A stretch of 64,000 nucleotides of DNA from Pseudomonas ceruminis (GCF_021602025.1 NZ_BQHW01000026.1:1-64000), one strand, 5' to 3'; positions 35,427-45,705 are shown, counted from the stretch's first letter. The notes: a model not told the origin generated them from the sequence alone. Numbers and translations: made by a program.

Positions 35427-36710
35427 TCAGAAGCCCAGGCGATCGCGCAGGCTGTAGTACCACGCACCGATGGCGCTGAACGGTACACGCAGCATCTGGC
35501 CGCCAGGGAACGGGTAGTGCGGCAGGCCGGCGAAGGCGTCGAAACGCTCGGCCTGGCCACGCAGCGCCTCGGCCAGCACCTTGCCCGCCAGGTGGGTGTA
35601 GGTCACGCCGTGGCCCGAGCAACCCTGCGAGTAATAGATGTTATCGCCGATACGGCCGACCTGGGGCAGGCGCGACAGGGTCAGCAGGAAGTTGCCGGTC
35701 CAGGCGTAGTCGATCTTGACGTTCTTCAGTTGCGGGAAGGCCTTGAGCATCTTCGGGCGGATGATCGCTTCGATGTTGGCCGGGTCGCGTGCACCGTAGA
35801 CCACGCCACCGCCGAAGATCAGGCGCTTGTCGCTGGTCAGGCGGTAGTAGTCGAGCAGGTAGTTGCAGTCCTCGACGCAATAGTCTTGCGGCAGCAGGGT
35901 ACGGGCCAGTTCCTCGCCCAGCGGCTCGGTAGTGATCACCTGAGTGCCGCAAGGCATCGACTTGGCAGCCAGTTCTGGCACCAGGTTGCCCAGGTAGGCG
36001 TTACCCGCAACGATGATGAACTTGGCGCGTACCTTGCCCTGTGGGGTGTGAACCACCGGGTTGGCACCGCGCTCGATGCGCACGGCCGGGGTTTGCTCAT
36101 AGATGATGCCGCCCAGCGACTCGACCGCGGCCGCTTCGCCCAAGGCCAGGTTCAGCGGGTGGATGTGGCCGCCGCTCATGTCCAGCATGCCGCCGATGTA
36201 GCTGTCGCAGGCCACGACTTCACGGATACGCTTCTGGTCCATCAGCTCCAGCTGGGTGTGGCCGAAACGCTCCCACAGGCGCTTTTGCGATTCCAGGTGG
36301 CCCATCTGCTTGGAGGTCAGCGCAGCGAACACGCCACCGTCCTTCAGGTCGCACTGGATGTTGTACTTGGCGACGCGCTCGCGGATGATGCGGCCGCCTT
36401 CGAAGGCCATGTGGCCCAGCAGTTGCGCTTGCTGGGGGCCGACGGTGCGCTCGATGACATCGATGTCACGGCTATAACTGTTGACGATCTGGCCGCCGTT
36501 GCGGCCCGACGCGCCGAAGCCGACCTTGGCCGCTTCGACGATGCTGACCTTGAAGCCGTTCTCCAGCAGGAACAGTGCGCTGGACAGGCCTGTATAGCCG
36601 GCGCCGATGATGCACACATCGGTCTCCACCTCACCCTGCAGCGCCGGACGTGGCGGCACCGGGTTGGCCGAGGCGGCGTAGTAGGACTGGGGGTAGGGGG
36701 TATTGGCCAT
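35427..36710 (-). CDS. puuB: FAD-dependent amine oxidoreductase (gamma-glutamylputrescine oxidase type)
   Basis: This 427-residue DAO-family flavoenzyme has the start DVCIIGAGYTGLSSALFL, the phrase GFGASGRNGGQIV, and a C-terminal CSGHGVTYTHLAGK. The closest match by eye is PuuB, which oxidises gamma-glutamylputrescine to its aldehyde in polyamine catabolism. No other puu gene is adjacent, so the substrate is not certain. Confidence 0.82.
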   Translation of the reverse strand: MANTPYPQSYYAASANPVPPRPALQGEVETDVCIIGAGYTGLSSALFLLENGFKVSIVEAAKVGFGASGRNGGQIVNSYSRDIDVIERTVGPQQAQLLGHMAFEGGRIIRERVAKYNIQCDLKDGGVFAALTSKQMGHLESQKRLWERFGHTQLELMDQKRIREVVACDSYIGGMLDMSGGHIHPLNLALGEAAAVESLGGIIYEQTPAVRIERGANPVVHTPQGKVRAKFIIVAGNAYLGNLVPELAAKSMPCGTQVITTEPLGEELARTLLPQDYCVEDCNYLLDYYRLTSDKRLIFGGGVVYGARDPANIEAIIRPKMLKAFPQLKNVKIDYAWTGNFLLTLSRLPQVGRIGDNIYYSQGCSGHGVTYTHLAGKVLAEALRGQAERFDAFAGLPHYPFPGGQMLRVPFSAIGAWYYSLRDRLGF

Positions 36711-36869
36711 GCTCGAGAAACCTCGTGTTTTATATTTTTAACGAATGTAGCGATGCTATCAATAATAATAAACACCCGCTAGTCGTCCGGTGAAAATCCT
36801 TTACCCCCTACGACGAACCGCTTCTCTATAAAGAGTTTAAGATTCAGTGGGTTAGCGCGAAAAAAAGTG

Positions 36870-36897
36870 TTGACAGGTGTTTGGGAATGCGTAGAAT
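36870..36897 (+). promoter_or_regulatory. Sigma70 promoter of the first tRNA-Val
   Basis: -35 TTGACA at 36870-36875 and -10 TAGAAT at 36892-36897 with a 16-base spacer, just before the tRNA. Confidence 0.8.
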
Positions 36898-36911
36898 GCG
36901 CACCACACGAC

Positions 36912-36988
36912 AGGCACATAGCTCAGTTGGTTAGAGCACCACCTTGACATGGTGGGGGTCGTTGGTTCGAGTCCAATTGTGCCTACCA
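36912..36988 (+). tRNA. tRNA-Val (anticodon GAC)
   Basis: 77 nt with encoded CCA. Acceptor strands AGGCACA and TGTGCCT pair, the anticodon loop is TTGACAT (GAC), and the T loop is TTCGAGT. Reads GUC/GUU. It has an identical copy 237 bases downstream. Confidence 0.95.
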
Positions 36989-36994
36989 AATCCC

Positions 36995-37026
36995 AGAAAG
37001 GGCGATCCGCAAGGATCGCCCTTTCT
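36995..37026 (+). terminator. Terminator after the first tRNA-Val
   Basis: Perfect arms AGAAAGGGCGATCC and GGATCGCCCTTTCT around GCAA. Confidence 0.8.
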
Positions 37027-37105
37027 GCATTCCGGGGTGAGGTAACTGCATTTCCCAGGTGGCCGACAGGCTTCTGAAAGTTTTTGATTTTTTTGAAAAA
37101 AACGC

Positions 37106-37134
37106 TTTACAGGTGTGCAGTCGATCTCTAATAT
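37106..37134 (+). promoter_or_regulatory. Sigma70 promoter of the second tRNA-Val
   Basis: -35 TTTACA at 37106-37111 and -10 TAATAT at 37129-37134 with a 17-base spacer. Confidence 0.75.
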
Positions 37135-37148
37135 GCGCACCACACGAC

Positions 37149-37225
37149 AGGCACATAGCTCAGTTGGTTAGAGCACCACCTTGACATGGTGGGGGTCGTT
37201 GGTTCGAGTCCAATTGTGCCTACCA
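37149..37225 (+). tRNA. tRNA-Val (anticodon GAC), second copy
   Basis: Identical in all 77 positions to the copy at 36912, and with a similar upstream CACACGAC and downstream terminator. It is a recent tandem duplication. Confidence 0.95.
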
Positions 37226-37235
37226 AATATCAGAA

Positions 37236-37263
37236 GGGGCGATCCGTAAGGGTCGCCCTTTTT
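37236..37263 (+). terminator. Terminator after the second tRNA-Val
   Basis: Arms GGGGCGATCC and GGGTCGCCCT around GTAA, ending in TTTTTG; a diverged copy of the first terminator. Confidence 0.7.
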
Positions 37264-37367
37264 GCATGTGCGCGTTATATGGGTGTCGCACGGTGTAACG
37301 TATGGTCGCGGTCCAGGCCACGGGCGGTCATGCTAGAATCCGCCGCTTCGAATCTGGAGGTACACGC

Positions 37368-37940
37368 GTGCGCAAACTGGCAGTGGTAATGGCAGTGCTG
37401 GCCCTGGCGGGCTGTGAGAACGAGGTCGAAGGTGTGCACAAACAGGTGGCCGAACACTTGCACAACCCAAAGACGGCCAAGTTCGGCAACGTGCGGATCG
37501 ACACCAAGGGCACCATCTGCGGCCAGGTGCGCGGCAAGGACGATGCCGGGCAGTACGAAGCCTACCGCAGCTACGTGGCGATCAAACGTGACGCTGGCCA
37601 GTACGAAATCATTGTCGATGACACCGGCAACAACCTGCGCATTCGCGAAATGTGCGGCGGTGCCGACCTGCAGCGCCGCGCCGAGGCACTGGCCGATCAG
37701 CCGGCGCCGCAAGGCTGGGATGTCGAAGTGATCCAGGGTGCCAACATGGGTGCGCTGACCGACATGACCGCACGCCTTATCGAAAAGGGCATTCCCTCTT
37801 CGGTGGAGTACCGCGACGGCAAGCCAGTAGTGTTGATGGGGCCATTCCCGACCAAGGAGGAGGCCGAAGCACGCAAGGCAGACGTCATGGCCAAGCTGGG
37901 GACTGATTCGGTCGTCATCCAGCATGGCGCTCAGCGCTGA
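37368..37940 (+). CDS. SPOR-domain lipoprotein
   Basis: This 190-residue lipoprotein starts with GTG at 37368, seven bases after TGGAGG; the signal is RKLAVVMAVLALAGC with lipobox LAGC. The C-terminal 65 residues form a SPOR domain (TARLIEKGIPSSVEYRDGK, then VLMGPFPTKEEAEARK), which binds peptidoglycan lacking stem peptides at the division site. The middle part (about 30-115) is a separate domain of unknown family. Confidence 0.8.
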   Translation: MRKLAVVMAVLALAGCENEVEGVHKQVAEHLHNPKTAKFGNVRIDTKGTICGQVRGKDDAGQYEAYRSYVAIKRDAGQYEIIVDDTGNNLRIREMCGGADLQRRAEALADQPAPQGWDVEVIQGANMGALTDMTARLIEKGIPSSVEYRDGKPVVLMGPFPTKEEAEARKADVMAKLGTDSVVIQHGAQR

Positions 37941-38144
37941 CACGCTTGCAGTAGCCACGACCTTGTATCGCGAAGGGGCAGCCTGGCAGCCCCGCAGTGT
38001 CAGCAGCCCAGCCCCTTTGCGAGCGGAAACCGCCCTTGTACGTCAGGGCTGGTCGGCAGTGCAATGGCCGACGCAGACGGCCTGTCATCTGTAACCCGAC
38101 CCGGCTATGCTTGCTCTGGAAGAAGGCCGAACGGGGAGGGCCTC

Positions 38145-38570
38145 ATGTCTACACTGGAACGGGCTATCGTAGTGGCCGCCAGAGCGCATGAAGGGCAATA
38201 CGACAAGGGTGGCGCTGCATATATCCTGCATCCATTGCGGGTGATGATGCGGGTTTCCACGCCTGAGCAGCGGATCGTCGCGGTGCTGCATGACGTGATC
38301 GAAGACACGCCGCTTACACTTTCCGACCTCGCTCGCGAGGGCTTCACGCTGAAAATCCTCGCCGCCCTGTTGGCTTTGAGCCGCCGTGAAAGCGAAAGCT
38401 ATGAGGACTTCGTCGTGCGCCTGGGCAGCGATCCGCTGGCCCGTACCGTCAAAATGGCCGACCTGGCCGACAACAGTGACCTTTCGCGTATTGCCTGCCC
38501 AGGCCCGGCTGACCTGGCACGTCTGGTGCGCTATCGGCAGGCCAGCGCCTACTTGCAGGCGCTGGCCTGA
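38145..38570 (+). CDS. HD-domain phosphohydrolase, (p)ppGpp hydrolase-like
   Basis: This 141-residue HD protein has H in ARAHEGQYDKGG, YILHPLRVMMR and the HD pair LHDVIEDTP. It is similar to the hydrolase domain of RelA/SpoT and to stand-alone MESH1-type enzymes that cleave ppGpp or NADPH phosphate. The synthetase domain is absent. Substrate inferred. Start at 38145, preceded by GGGGAGGG. Confidence 0.82.
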   Translation: MSTLERAIVVAARAHEGQYDKGGAAYILHPLRVMMRVSTPEQRIVAVLHDVIEDTPLTLSDLAREGFTLKILAALLALSRRESESYEDFVVRLGSDPLARTVKMADLADNSDLSRIACPGPADLARLVRYRQASAYLQALA

Positions 38571-38572
38571 GC

Positions 38573-39265
38573 CTAGCCACAGGCCTTGAGGTTAACCGGC
38601 CCGACAAAATCGTTGCCGCGCCCCATCACGCACGCCACCTGCTGGTTGCGCTGTCGCTCCCAGGCTTGTGGCGGGTAGGTCTTGTTCCAGGCATTGAACA
38701 ACTGCTGGTCCTGTTTGGACAGGCGCAGGTTGTACTGCTTGCTCATGTAGAAGTAAGTGCGCGCGATCATGCCGCGGATCGATGGGCGCGGCATGACCTT
38801 CTTGGCCTTGAAATCGACCTGGGTCAGGCAACTGCCATATTGGCCCTGCTGCACAGGCAGCCAGCCGAAGCTGAAGTTGCTGCGGTCACCATTGACCTCG
38901 CCGATGCTCGGTACCAGGTTGTGCAGGTCGGCCTCGGCGCGCTTGTACACTGCGTCGTGCCGTGAGCAGTTCTTGCGCCCACCTTCCTGCCAGCACTGGC
39001 GCTGATGGCCGATCTGCCAGGCCGGCACGATGTGTTCCCATTCGATACGTGAAGCGCGCTGGGCGCTTTTGCGGGGTGTGTAACCGCACGAAGCCAGGTC
39101 GACCTTGTTGCCCTTGTACTTGCAGCCGCAATAGAACTCCGTCGATTGCGGTGCATACAGCTTCCAGGCGACCTTCTTGGCCTCCTGGAAGGTACGTGGC
39201 GCATCGGCGTGGGCGAGGGAGGTGGACAGCAATAGGCAGGTAACGGCGAAAAACGAAACTCTCAT
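38573..39265 (-). CDS. endA: Endonuclease I, secreted
   Basis: This 230-residue periplasmic nuclease has a signal peptide (MRVSFFAVTCLLLSTSLAHA) and the endonuclease I core: EWEHIVPAWQIGHQRQC with the catalytic His, and GDRSNFSFG. Cys residues are consistent with disulfides. Such enzymes cut double-stranded DNA in the periplasm. It lies next to an SOS-type gene but shows no SOS box of its own. Confidence 0.9.
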   Translation of the reverse strand: MRVSFFAVTCLLLSTSLAHADAPRTFQEAKKVAWKLYAPQSTEFYCGCKYKGNKVDLASCGYTPRKSAQRASRIEWEHIVPAWQIGHQRQCWQEGGRKNCSRHDAVYKRAEADLHNLVPSIGEVNGDRSNFSFGWLPVQQGQYGSCLTQVDFKAKKVMPRPSIRGMIARTYFYMSKQYNLRLSKQDQQLFNAWNKTYPPQAWERQRNQQVACVMGRGNDFVGPVNLKACG

Positions 39266-39271
39266 GCGTGA

Positions 39272-39514
39272 TCAGTCTTCCTTCGGCACGGTCCAGAAAA
39301 TCTGCACGCCGCCATCGTCACGGTGGGCGAGGGTGACATTATCGTTCTCGGCGATTTCCTCGAGCAGGGTTTCCCAGTCGTCGGGCGACTCGTGCTCAAG
39401 GCGGAAGATCAAGGCAGCGCGGCTGCGCTGGGCGGTGGGGCTGTTGATGATTTTCTGGATACGCAGGCCCAGTTGCACATAAGGGCTGGGCGTTGCGGGG
39501 GCGGTACTGGCCAC
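39272..39514 (-). CDS. DUF1654-family protein, SOS-box controlled
   Basis: This 80-residue protein matches DUF1654, a family largely limited to pseudomonads: YVQLGLRIQKIINSPTAQ, then FRLEHESPDDWETLLEEI. Function unknown. A perfect LexA box lies 20 bases upstream of the start, so it should be DNA-damage induced. It overlaps no other gene; endA starts 6 bases downstream on the same strand. Confidence 0.78.
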   Translation of the reverse strand: MASTAPATPSPYVQLGLRIQKIINSPTAQRSRAALIFRLEHESPDDWETLLEEIAENDNVTLAHRDDGGVQIFWTVPKED

Positions 39515-39533
39515 GGGGCTTTTCCTTATTTTG

Positions 39534-39549
39534 CTGTATGTGCGTACAG
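39534..39549. promoter_or_regulatory. LexA box upstream of the DUF1654 gene
   Basis: CTGTATGTGCGTACAG is a perfect CTGT-N8-ACAG site, 20 bases before the start codon. LexA binding is inferred. Confidence 0.8.
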
Positions 39550-39660
39550 TATTTCACTGTAGGCATTTTCGCAACAGCATGTAAGGTGAAAAGCCCCTGT
39601 GGCACAGCCCAGTGCAGGGTGGAAGACGGGCGCGCCTAGACGCCCGCGCTCATGTCGCGA

Positions 39661-40767
<1,107 letters not shown>

Positions 40768-41061
40768 CTAATGAGATTTTTGCTGTGTTGCCCGTAATCA
40801 GAGGCAGATTTCGTACCAGTCGGGAACGATGGGTGAGCGCGGTGGCTGTAACCGTGGCCTAGACGCGAAACTGCAGCGTAGCAGCCCCGGTTCAGGGGCG
40901 GCGCCTAGCTCGTTCGGGATCCAGGACTGCTTCTACAAGGGCACCTCGCGGCTTCGATGAAATCGGTTTTCCGAACAAGCCTAGGAAAACCTGTTCGGTT
41001 TTTCGGAAAAATCTCAGATAATCTGCGCCAAGTACGACGCGGCCCCGGAAGCGAAACGGAT

Positions 41062-41110
41062 TTGACAAAATCAGGTCCTGTTTCCATAGTTGTTCAACGC
41101 AAACGTTTGC
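41062..41110 (+). promoter_or_regulatory. Promoter and RbsR-type operator of the ribose operon
   Basis: -35 TTGACA at 41062-41067, -10 CATAGT at 41085-41090 (17-base spacer), and the perfect palindrome GCAAACGTTTGC at 41099-41110, where transcription would begin. LacI-family repressors bind such CG-centred palindromes, so RbsR should block this promoter. Confidence 0.75.
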
Positions 41111-41147
41111 TATCCGATAAAAACCACAAGATTCGGAGTCATCTTCC

Positions 41148-42104
41148 ATGAAACTGCCGTTCCCCGGTCGTCTTTTGGCGCTCGCCGTCATTTCCTCTCT
41201 TTCCCTCGCCATGCCGCTGTCGGCCGCACACGCAGAGGACACGCCCAAGGTAGCCCTGGTCATGAAGTCATTGGCCAACGAATTCTTCCGCACCATGGAA
41301 GATGGCGCCAAGGACTACCAGAAGGCCAACCCCAACGACTTCGAGCTGATTGCCAACGGTATCAAGAACGAAACCGATACCGGCGAGCAAATCCGCATTG
41401 TCGAGCAGATGGTCAACTCAGGCGCCAAGGCCCTGGTCATCGCCCCTGCAGACTCCAAGGCACTGGTCTCGGCGGTCAAGAAGGCCATGGACCAAGGCGT
41501 CATCGTCATCAACATCGACAACCGCCTCGACCCGGAACTGCTCAAAAGCAAGGGCATCAACGTACCCTTTGTCGGCCCCGACAACCGCAAGGGTGCACGC
41601 CTGGTAGGCGAGTACCTGGCCAAGGAAAAACTCAAGGCCGGTGACCAGGTCGGCATCATCGAAGGCGTGCCGACCACCACCAACGCCCAGCAGCGTACCG
41701 CGGGCTTCAAGGACGCCATGGACGCTGCCCAGATGAAGATCGTCTCGGTGCAGTCGGGTAACTGGGAGATCGACAAGGGCAATGCCGTCGCCGCCTCGAT
41801 GCTCAACGAGTACCCTGACCTCAAGGCGCTGTTGGCCGGCAACGACAGCATGGCGCTGGGCGCCGTTTCGGCCGTGCGCGCCGCGGGCAAGGCCGGCCAG
41901 GTGCAAGTGGTGGGTTACGACAACATCAATGCCATCAAACCGATGCTCGACGATGGCCGCGTGCTTGCCACGCTCGATCAGGCTGCCAGCCAGCAGGCCG
42001 TTTTTGGCATCCAGGCGGCGCTGAAGATGCTCAAGGGCGAACAACCGGGCGTGGACGCCGATAACGTCATCCAGACCCCGGTCAAACTCATCACCAAGCC
42101 TTGA
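41148..42104 (+). CDS. rbsB: Ribose ABC transporter periplasmic binding protein
   Basis: This 318-residue solute-binding protein has a signal peptide ending AHAED-like and the sugar-binding repeats VALVMKSLANEFFRTM, LVIAPADSKAL and VQVVGYDNIN. It captures ribose for RbsA/RbsC. First gene of the rbs operon. Confidence 0.93.
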   Translation: MKLPFPGRLLALAVISSLSLAMPLSAAHAEDTPKVALVMKSLANEFFRTMEDGAKDYQKANPNDFELIANGIKNETDTGEQIRIVEQMVNSGAKALVIAPADSKALVSAVKKAMDQGVIVINIDNRLDPELLKSKGINVPFVGPDNRKGARLVGEYLAKEKLKAGDQVGIIEGVPTTTNAQQRTAGFKDAMDAAQMKIVSVQSGNWEIDKGNAVAASMLNEYPDLKALLAGNDSMALGAVSAVRAAGKAGQVQVVGYDNINAIKPMLDDGRVLATLDQAASQQAVFGIQAALKMLKGEQPGVDADNVIQTPVKLITKP

Positions 42105-42122
42105 CGGCCAGGAGAGGTGGCC

Positions 42123-43676
42123 ATGCCTGCATCGGCCAATGAAGTGGTGCTTGCCGCCAGCGGCTTGGGCAAGACCTACGCCCAGCCGGTGCTTGGTGAC
42201 GTCAGCCTGGCCCTGCGCGCGGGTCAGGTGCTGGCGTTGACCGGCGAAAACGGGGCGGGCAAGAGCACCCTGTCCAAGCTGATCAGCGGCCTGGAAACCC
42301 CCTCCACCGGTCATATGACCTACCGCGGCCAGGCCTATGCGCCGGGCAGCCGTAGCGAAGCTGAGCGCCTGGGCGTACGGATGGTCATGCAGGAGCTCAA
42401 CCTGCTGCCCACCTTGACCGTGGCCGAGAACCTGTTCCTCGACAACCTGCCCAGCCGCTTCGGCTGGATCAACCACAAGCGCCTGCGCCAGTTGGCCACG
42501 GCCGCCATGGCCCAGGTGGGGCTGGACGCCATCGACCCGAACACTCCGGTTGGCGAGTTGGGCATCGGCCATCAGCAAATGGTCGAGATCGCCCGCAACC
42601 TCATCGGCGACTGCCATGTGCTGATCTTCGATGAGCCCACGGCCATGCTCACCGCCCGTGAAGTGGAGCTGCTGTTCACCCAGATCGAGCGCCTGCGCCA
42701 GCGTGGCGTGGCCATCGTGTATATCTCCCACCGCCTGGAGGAACTGCAGCGCGTTGCCCAACGCATCGTCGTGCTGCGCGACGGCAGGCTGGTGTGCGAC
42801 GAGCCTATCCAGCGCTATGACAGCGCCGAGCTGGTCAACCTGATGGTGGGGCGCGAGCTGGGCGAGCACATTGACCTGGGCCGCCGTCAGATCGGCGCGC
42901 CGTTACTCAAGGTCGACCGGCTGTGCCGGGGTGACAAGGTGCGGGACGTGTCGCTGCAGGTGCGGGCGGGGGAGATCTTCGGCGTCTCCGGGCTGATCGG
43001 TGCCGGGCGCACCGAGTTGCTGCGGCTGATCTTCGGGGCCGACCGTGCCGACAGTGGCAGCATTGCGCTTGGCCAGCCCCTGAGGCCAGTGAAGATTGAC
43101 TCGCCCAAGGCGGCGGTCAAGGCGGGCATTGCCCTGATCACCGAAGACCGCAAAGGTGAAGGCCTGCTGCTGACGCAGTCGATCAGCGCCAACATCGCCT
43201 TGGGCAACCTTGCTGGGTTGTCCCGCCTGGGTGTTGTCGATGGCCAGGCCGAAAAGGCCTTGGCCGAGCGTCAGGTCGACGCCATGCGTATCCGCAGCGC
43301 CAGTGCGGCGCAAACGGTCGGTGAATTGTCTGGTGGCAACCAGCAAAAGGTCGTGATTGGCCGCTGGCTGGAGCGCGACTGCCAGGTGCTGCTGTTCGAC
43401 GAGCCGACTCGCGGCATCGACGTGGGGGCCAAGTTCGACATCTACGGCTTGCTGGCTGAGCTGGCGCGGCAGGGCAAGGCCTTGGTGGTGGTGTCCAGCG
43501 ACCTGCGCGAACTGATGCTGATCTGCGACCGCATTGCCGTGCTCTCGGCCGGTCGCCTGATCGACACCTTCGAGCGTGACCACTGGAGCCAGGACCAGCT
43601 CCTGGCCGCCGCCTTCGCCGGCTATCAGAAACGTGACGCACTGCTGCATGACCCAGTACCCAGGATGGATGCATGA
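42123..43676 (+). CDS. rbsA: Ribose ABC transporter ATP-binding protein (two domains)
   Basis: This 517-residue protein has two ABC domains: Walker A GENGAGKST with signature LGIGHQQMVEIARNL in the first, and ELSGGNQQKVVIGRWL in the second, whose Walker A is degenerate (SGLIGAGRTE) as is usual for RbsA. I chose the ATG at 42123, seven bases after AGGAGAGG. It overlaps rbsC by 4 bp. Confidence 0.94.
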   Translation: MPASANEVVLAASGLGKTYAQPVLGDVSLALRAGQVLALTGENGAGKSTLSKLISGLETPSTGHMTYRGQAYAPGSRSEAERLGVRMVMQELNLLPTLTVAENLFLDNLPSRFGWINHKRLRQLATAAMAQVGLDAIDPNTPVGELGIGHQQMVEIARNLIGDCHVLIFDEPTAMLTAREVELLFTQIERLRQRGVAIVYISHRLEELQRVAQRIVVLRDGRLVCDEPIQRYDSAELVNLMVGRELGEHIDLGRRQIGAPLLKVDRLCRGDKVRDVSLQVRAGEIFGVSGLIGAGRTELLRLIFGADRADSGSIALGQPLRPVKIDSPKAAVKAGIALITEDRKGEGLLLTQSISANIALGNLAGLSRLGVVDGQAEKALAERQVDAMRIRSASAAQTVGELSGGNQQKVVIGRWLERDCQVLLFDEPTRGIDVGAKFDIYGLLAELARQGKALVVVSSDLRELMLICDRIAVLSAGRLIDTFERDHWSQDQLLAAAFAGYQKRDALLHDPVPRMDA

Positions 43677-44668
43677 AGACCACACCTCTCGAAACCTCCG
43701 GCAGCAAGGCGCTGCGCCGTAGCGCTACTTACCTTGGGCTGGGCACCTACCTGGGCCTGGCGGGTGCCTTGTTGGCCATGATCGTGCTGTTTTCGTTGCT
43801 CAGTAGCCACTTCTGGTCATACGCCACATTCAGCACCCTGGCCAACCAGATTCCCGACCTGATGGTGCTGGCCGTGGGCATGACCTTCGTGCTGATCATT
43901 GGCGGCATCGACCTGTCGGTCGGCTCGGTGCTGGCACTGGCGGCCTCTACGGTCAGTGTGGCCATTCTTGGCTGGGGCTGGGGTGTGCTGCCCGCCGCCT
44001 TGCTCGGCATGGCCATCGCTGCCGTGGCGGGCAGCATCACCGGTGCCGTCACTGTGGCCTGGCGCATTCCCTCGTTCATTGTCTCGCTCGGCGTGCTAGA
44101 GATGGCTCGCGGCCTGGCCTATCAGTTTACCGACTCGCGCACCGCCTACATCGGCGATGCCTACGCCTGGTTCTCCAATCCGTTCGCGTTCGGCATTTCG
44201 CCGGCATTCATCATTGCCTTGCTGGTGATCATCCTTGCCCAACTGGTATTGACCCGTACCGTGTTCGGCCGTCACCTGATCGGCATTGGCACCAACGAAG
44301 AGGCCGTGCGCCTGGCCGGCATCGACCCGCGCCCGTACAAGGTGCTGGTGTTCGCACTGATGGGCCTGCTGGCGGGCCTGGCCGCGCTGTTTCAGATCTC
44401 GCGCCTGGAGGCCGCCGACCCTAATGCAGGCTCCGGCCTGGAGCTGCAAGTGATCGCTGCCGTGGTCATCGGCGGCACTAGCCTGATGGGGGGGCGCGGC
44501 TCGGTGATCAGTACCTTTTTCGGCGTGCTGATCATTTCAGTGCTGGCAGCAGGCCTGGCGCAGATCGGCGCCTCAGAACCGACCAAGCGCATCATCACCG
44601 GGGCGGTGATCGTCATCGCCGTGGTGCTCGACACTTACCGTAGCCGGCGTGCAGGCCGGCGGAACTGA
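43673..44668 (+). CDS. rbsC: Ribose ABC transporter permease
   Basis: This 331-residue permease has eight or more membrane segments and the family phrase GTNEEAVRLAGIDPRPYK. It starts inside the rbsA stop (ATGA). Confidence 0.94.
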   Translation: MKTTPLETSGSKALRRSATYLGLGTYLGLAGALLAMIVLFSLLSSHFWSYATFSTLANQIPDLMVLAVGMTFVLIIGGIDLSVGSVLALAASTVSVAILGWGWGVLPAALLGMAIAAVAGSITGAVTVAWRIPSFIVSLGVLEMARGLAYQFTDSRTAYIGDAYAWFSNPFAFGISPAFIIALLVIILAQLVLTRTVFGRHLIGIGTNEEAVRLAGIDPRPYKVLVFALMGLLAGLAALFQISRLEAADPNAGSGLELQVIAAVVIGGTSLMGGRGSVISTFFGVLIISVLAAGLAQIGASEPTKRIITGAVIVIAVVLDTYRSRRAGRRN

Positions 44669-44672
44669 AGAC

Positions 44673-45695
44673 ATGGCAACCATCAAAGATGTCGCGGCAC
44701 TCGCGGGTATTTCCTACACCACGGTGTCCCATGTATTGAACAAGACCCGCCCGGTCAGCGAACAGGTGCGGCTGAAGGTCGAGGCGGCCATCGTCGAGCT
44801 CGACTACGTGCCCAGCGCGGTGGCGCGTTCGCTCAAGGCGCGCAGCACGGCCACCATCGGCCTGCTGGTGCCCAACAGCGTCAACCCGTACTTCGCCGAG
44901 CTGGCCCGAGGCATCGAGGATGCCTGTGAGCGTAACGGCTACTGCGTGATCCTGTGCAACTCGGACGATAATCCGCAAAAGCAGCGTAGCTACCTGCGCG
45001 TGCTGCTGGAAAAGCGCATCGACGGCCTGGTGGTTGCTTCGGTGGGCGAGGACAGCGACCTGCTGCAGAGCCTGGCCGGCGTGCGCACGCCAATGGTCAT
45101 CGTCGACCGCGAACTGGAGGGGGTGGATGCCGACCTGGTGCGCATCGACCACGAGCAGGGCGCCTACCTGGCGACCCGTCACCTGCTGGAGCTTGGCCAC
45201 CGCGACATCGCCTATATCGGCGGCCCTGCCGAAACCGGCGTCACCCAACTGCGCCTTGCTGGGTTCCATCGGGCCATGGCCGAAGCCCACGTTGCCGTAC
45301 AAGGCGATCACATTCTGCACTGCGATTTCACCAGCCCTGGCGGCCATGCGGCGGCGGCGCAACTGCTCGATGGCAAGCGGCCAACGGCGATCTTCGCCGG
45401 CAACGACATGATCGGCTTCGGCGTGCTGCGCGCTGCTGCCGAACGCAATGTCAGCGTGCCGGGGGAGTTGTCGGTGATTGGCTTCGATGACATCGAGCTG
45501 AGCCGCTACGTTTACCCGCCGCTGACCACGGTGGGCCAGTCGATCCGCGAGCTGGGGGAAAGTGCCGCGGCGCTGCTGCTGTCTCGCATCGCTACACCGC
45601 GCCGTGATGCCGTGGAGCAACGCATCGTTGCACCGCGCATCGTGCTGCGTGAATCCACCGGGCCGCGCCCGGACCTGTTCAATGATTACCGCTAA
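44673..45695 (+). CDS. rbsR: LacI-family repressor of ribose genes
   Basis: This 340-residue repressor has the LacI helix-turn-helix at residues 2-22 (ATIKDVAALAGISYTTVSHVL) given here in short: TIKDVAALAG and TTVSHVLN, then the hinge and a ribose-binding-protein-like domain. It would bind the GCAAACGTTTGC site before rbsB and release it on ribose. It is embedded within the operon it regulates. Confidence 0.93.
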   Translation: MATIKDVAALAGISYTTVSHVLNKTRPVSEQVRLKVEAAIVELDYVPSAVARSLKARSTATIGLLVPNSVNPYFAELARGIEDACERNGYCVILCNSDDNPQKQRSYLRVLLEKRIDGLVVASVGEDSDLLQSLAGVRTPMVIVDRELEGVDADLVRIDHEQGAYLATRHLLELGHRDIAYIGGPAETGVTQLRLAGFHRAMAEAHVAVQGDHILHCDFTSPGGHAAAAQLLDGKRPTAIFAGNDMIGFGVLRAAAERNVSVPGELSVIGFDDIELSRYVYPPLTTVGQSIRELGESAAALLLSRIATPRRDAVEQRIVAPRIVLRESTGPRPDLFNDYR

Positions 45696-45705
45696 GGAAA
45701 TCGTC

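Noticed and set aside
36912-37225. Tandem tRNA-Val region as a repeat array
   Set aside because: Only two copies exist, both folding as tRNA with their own promoters and terminators.
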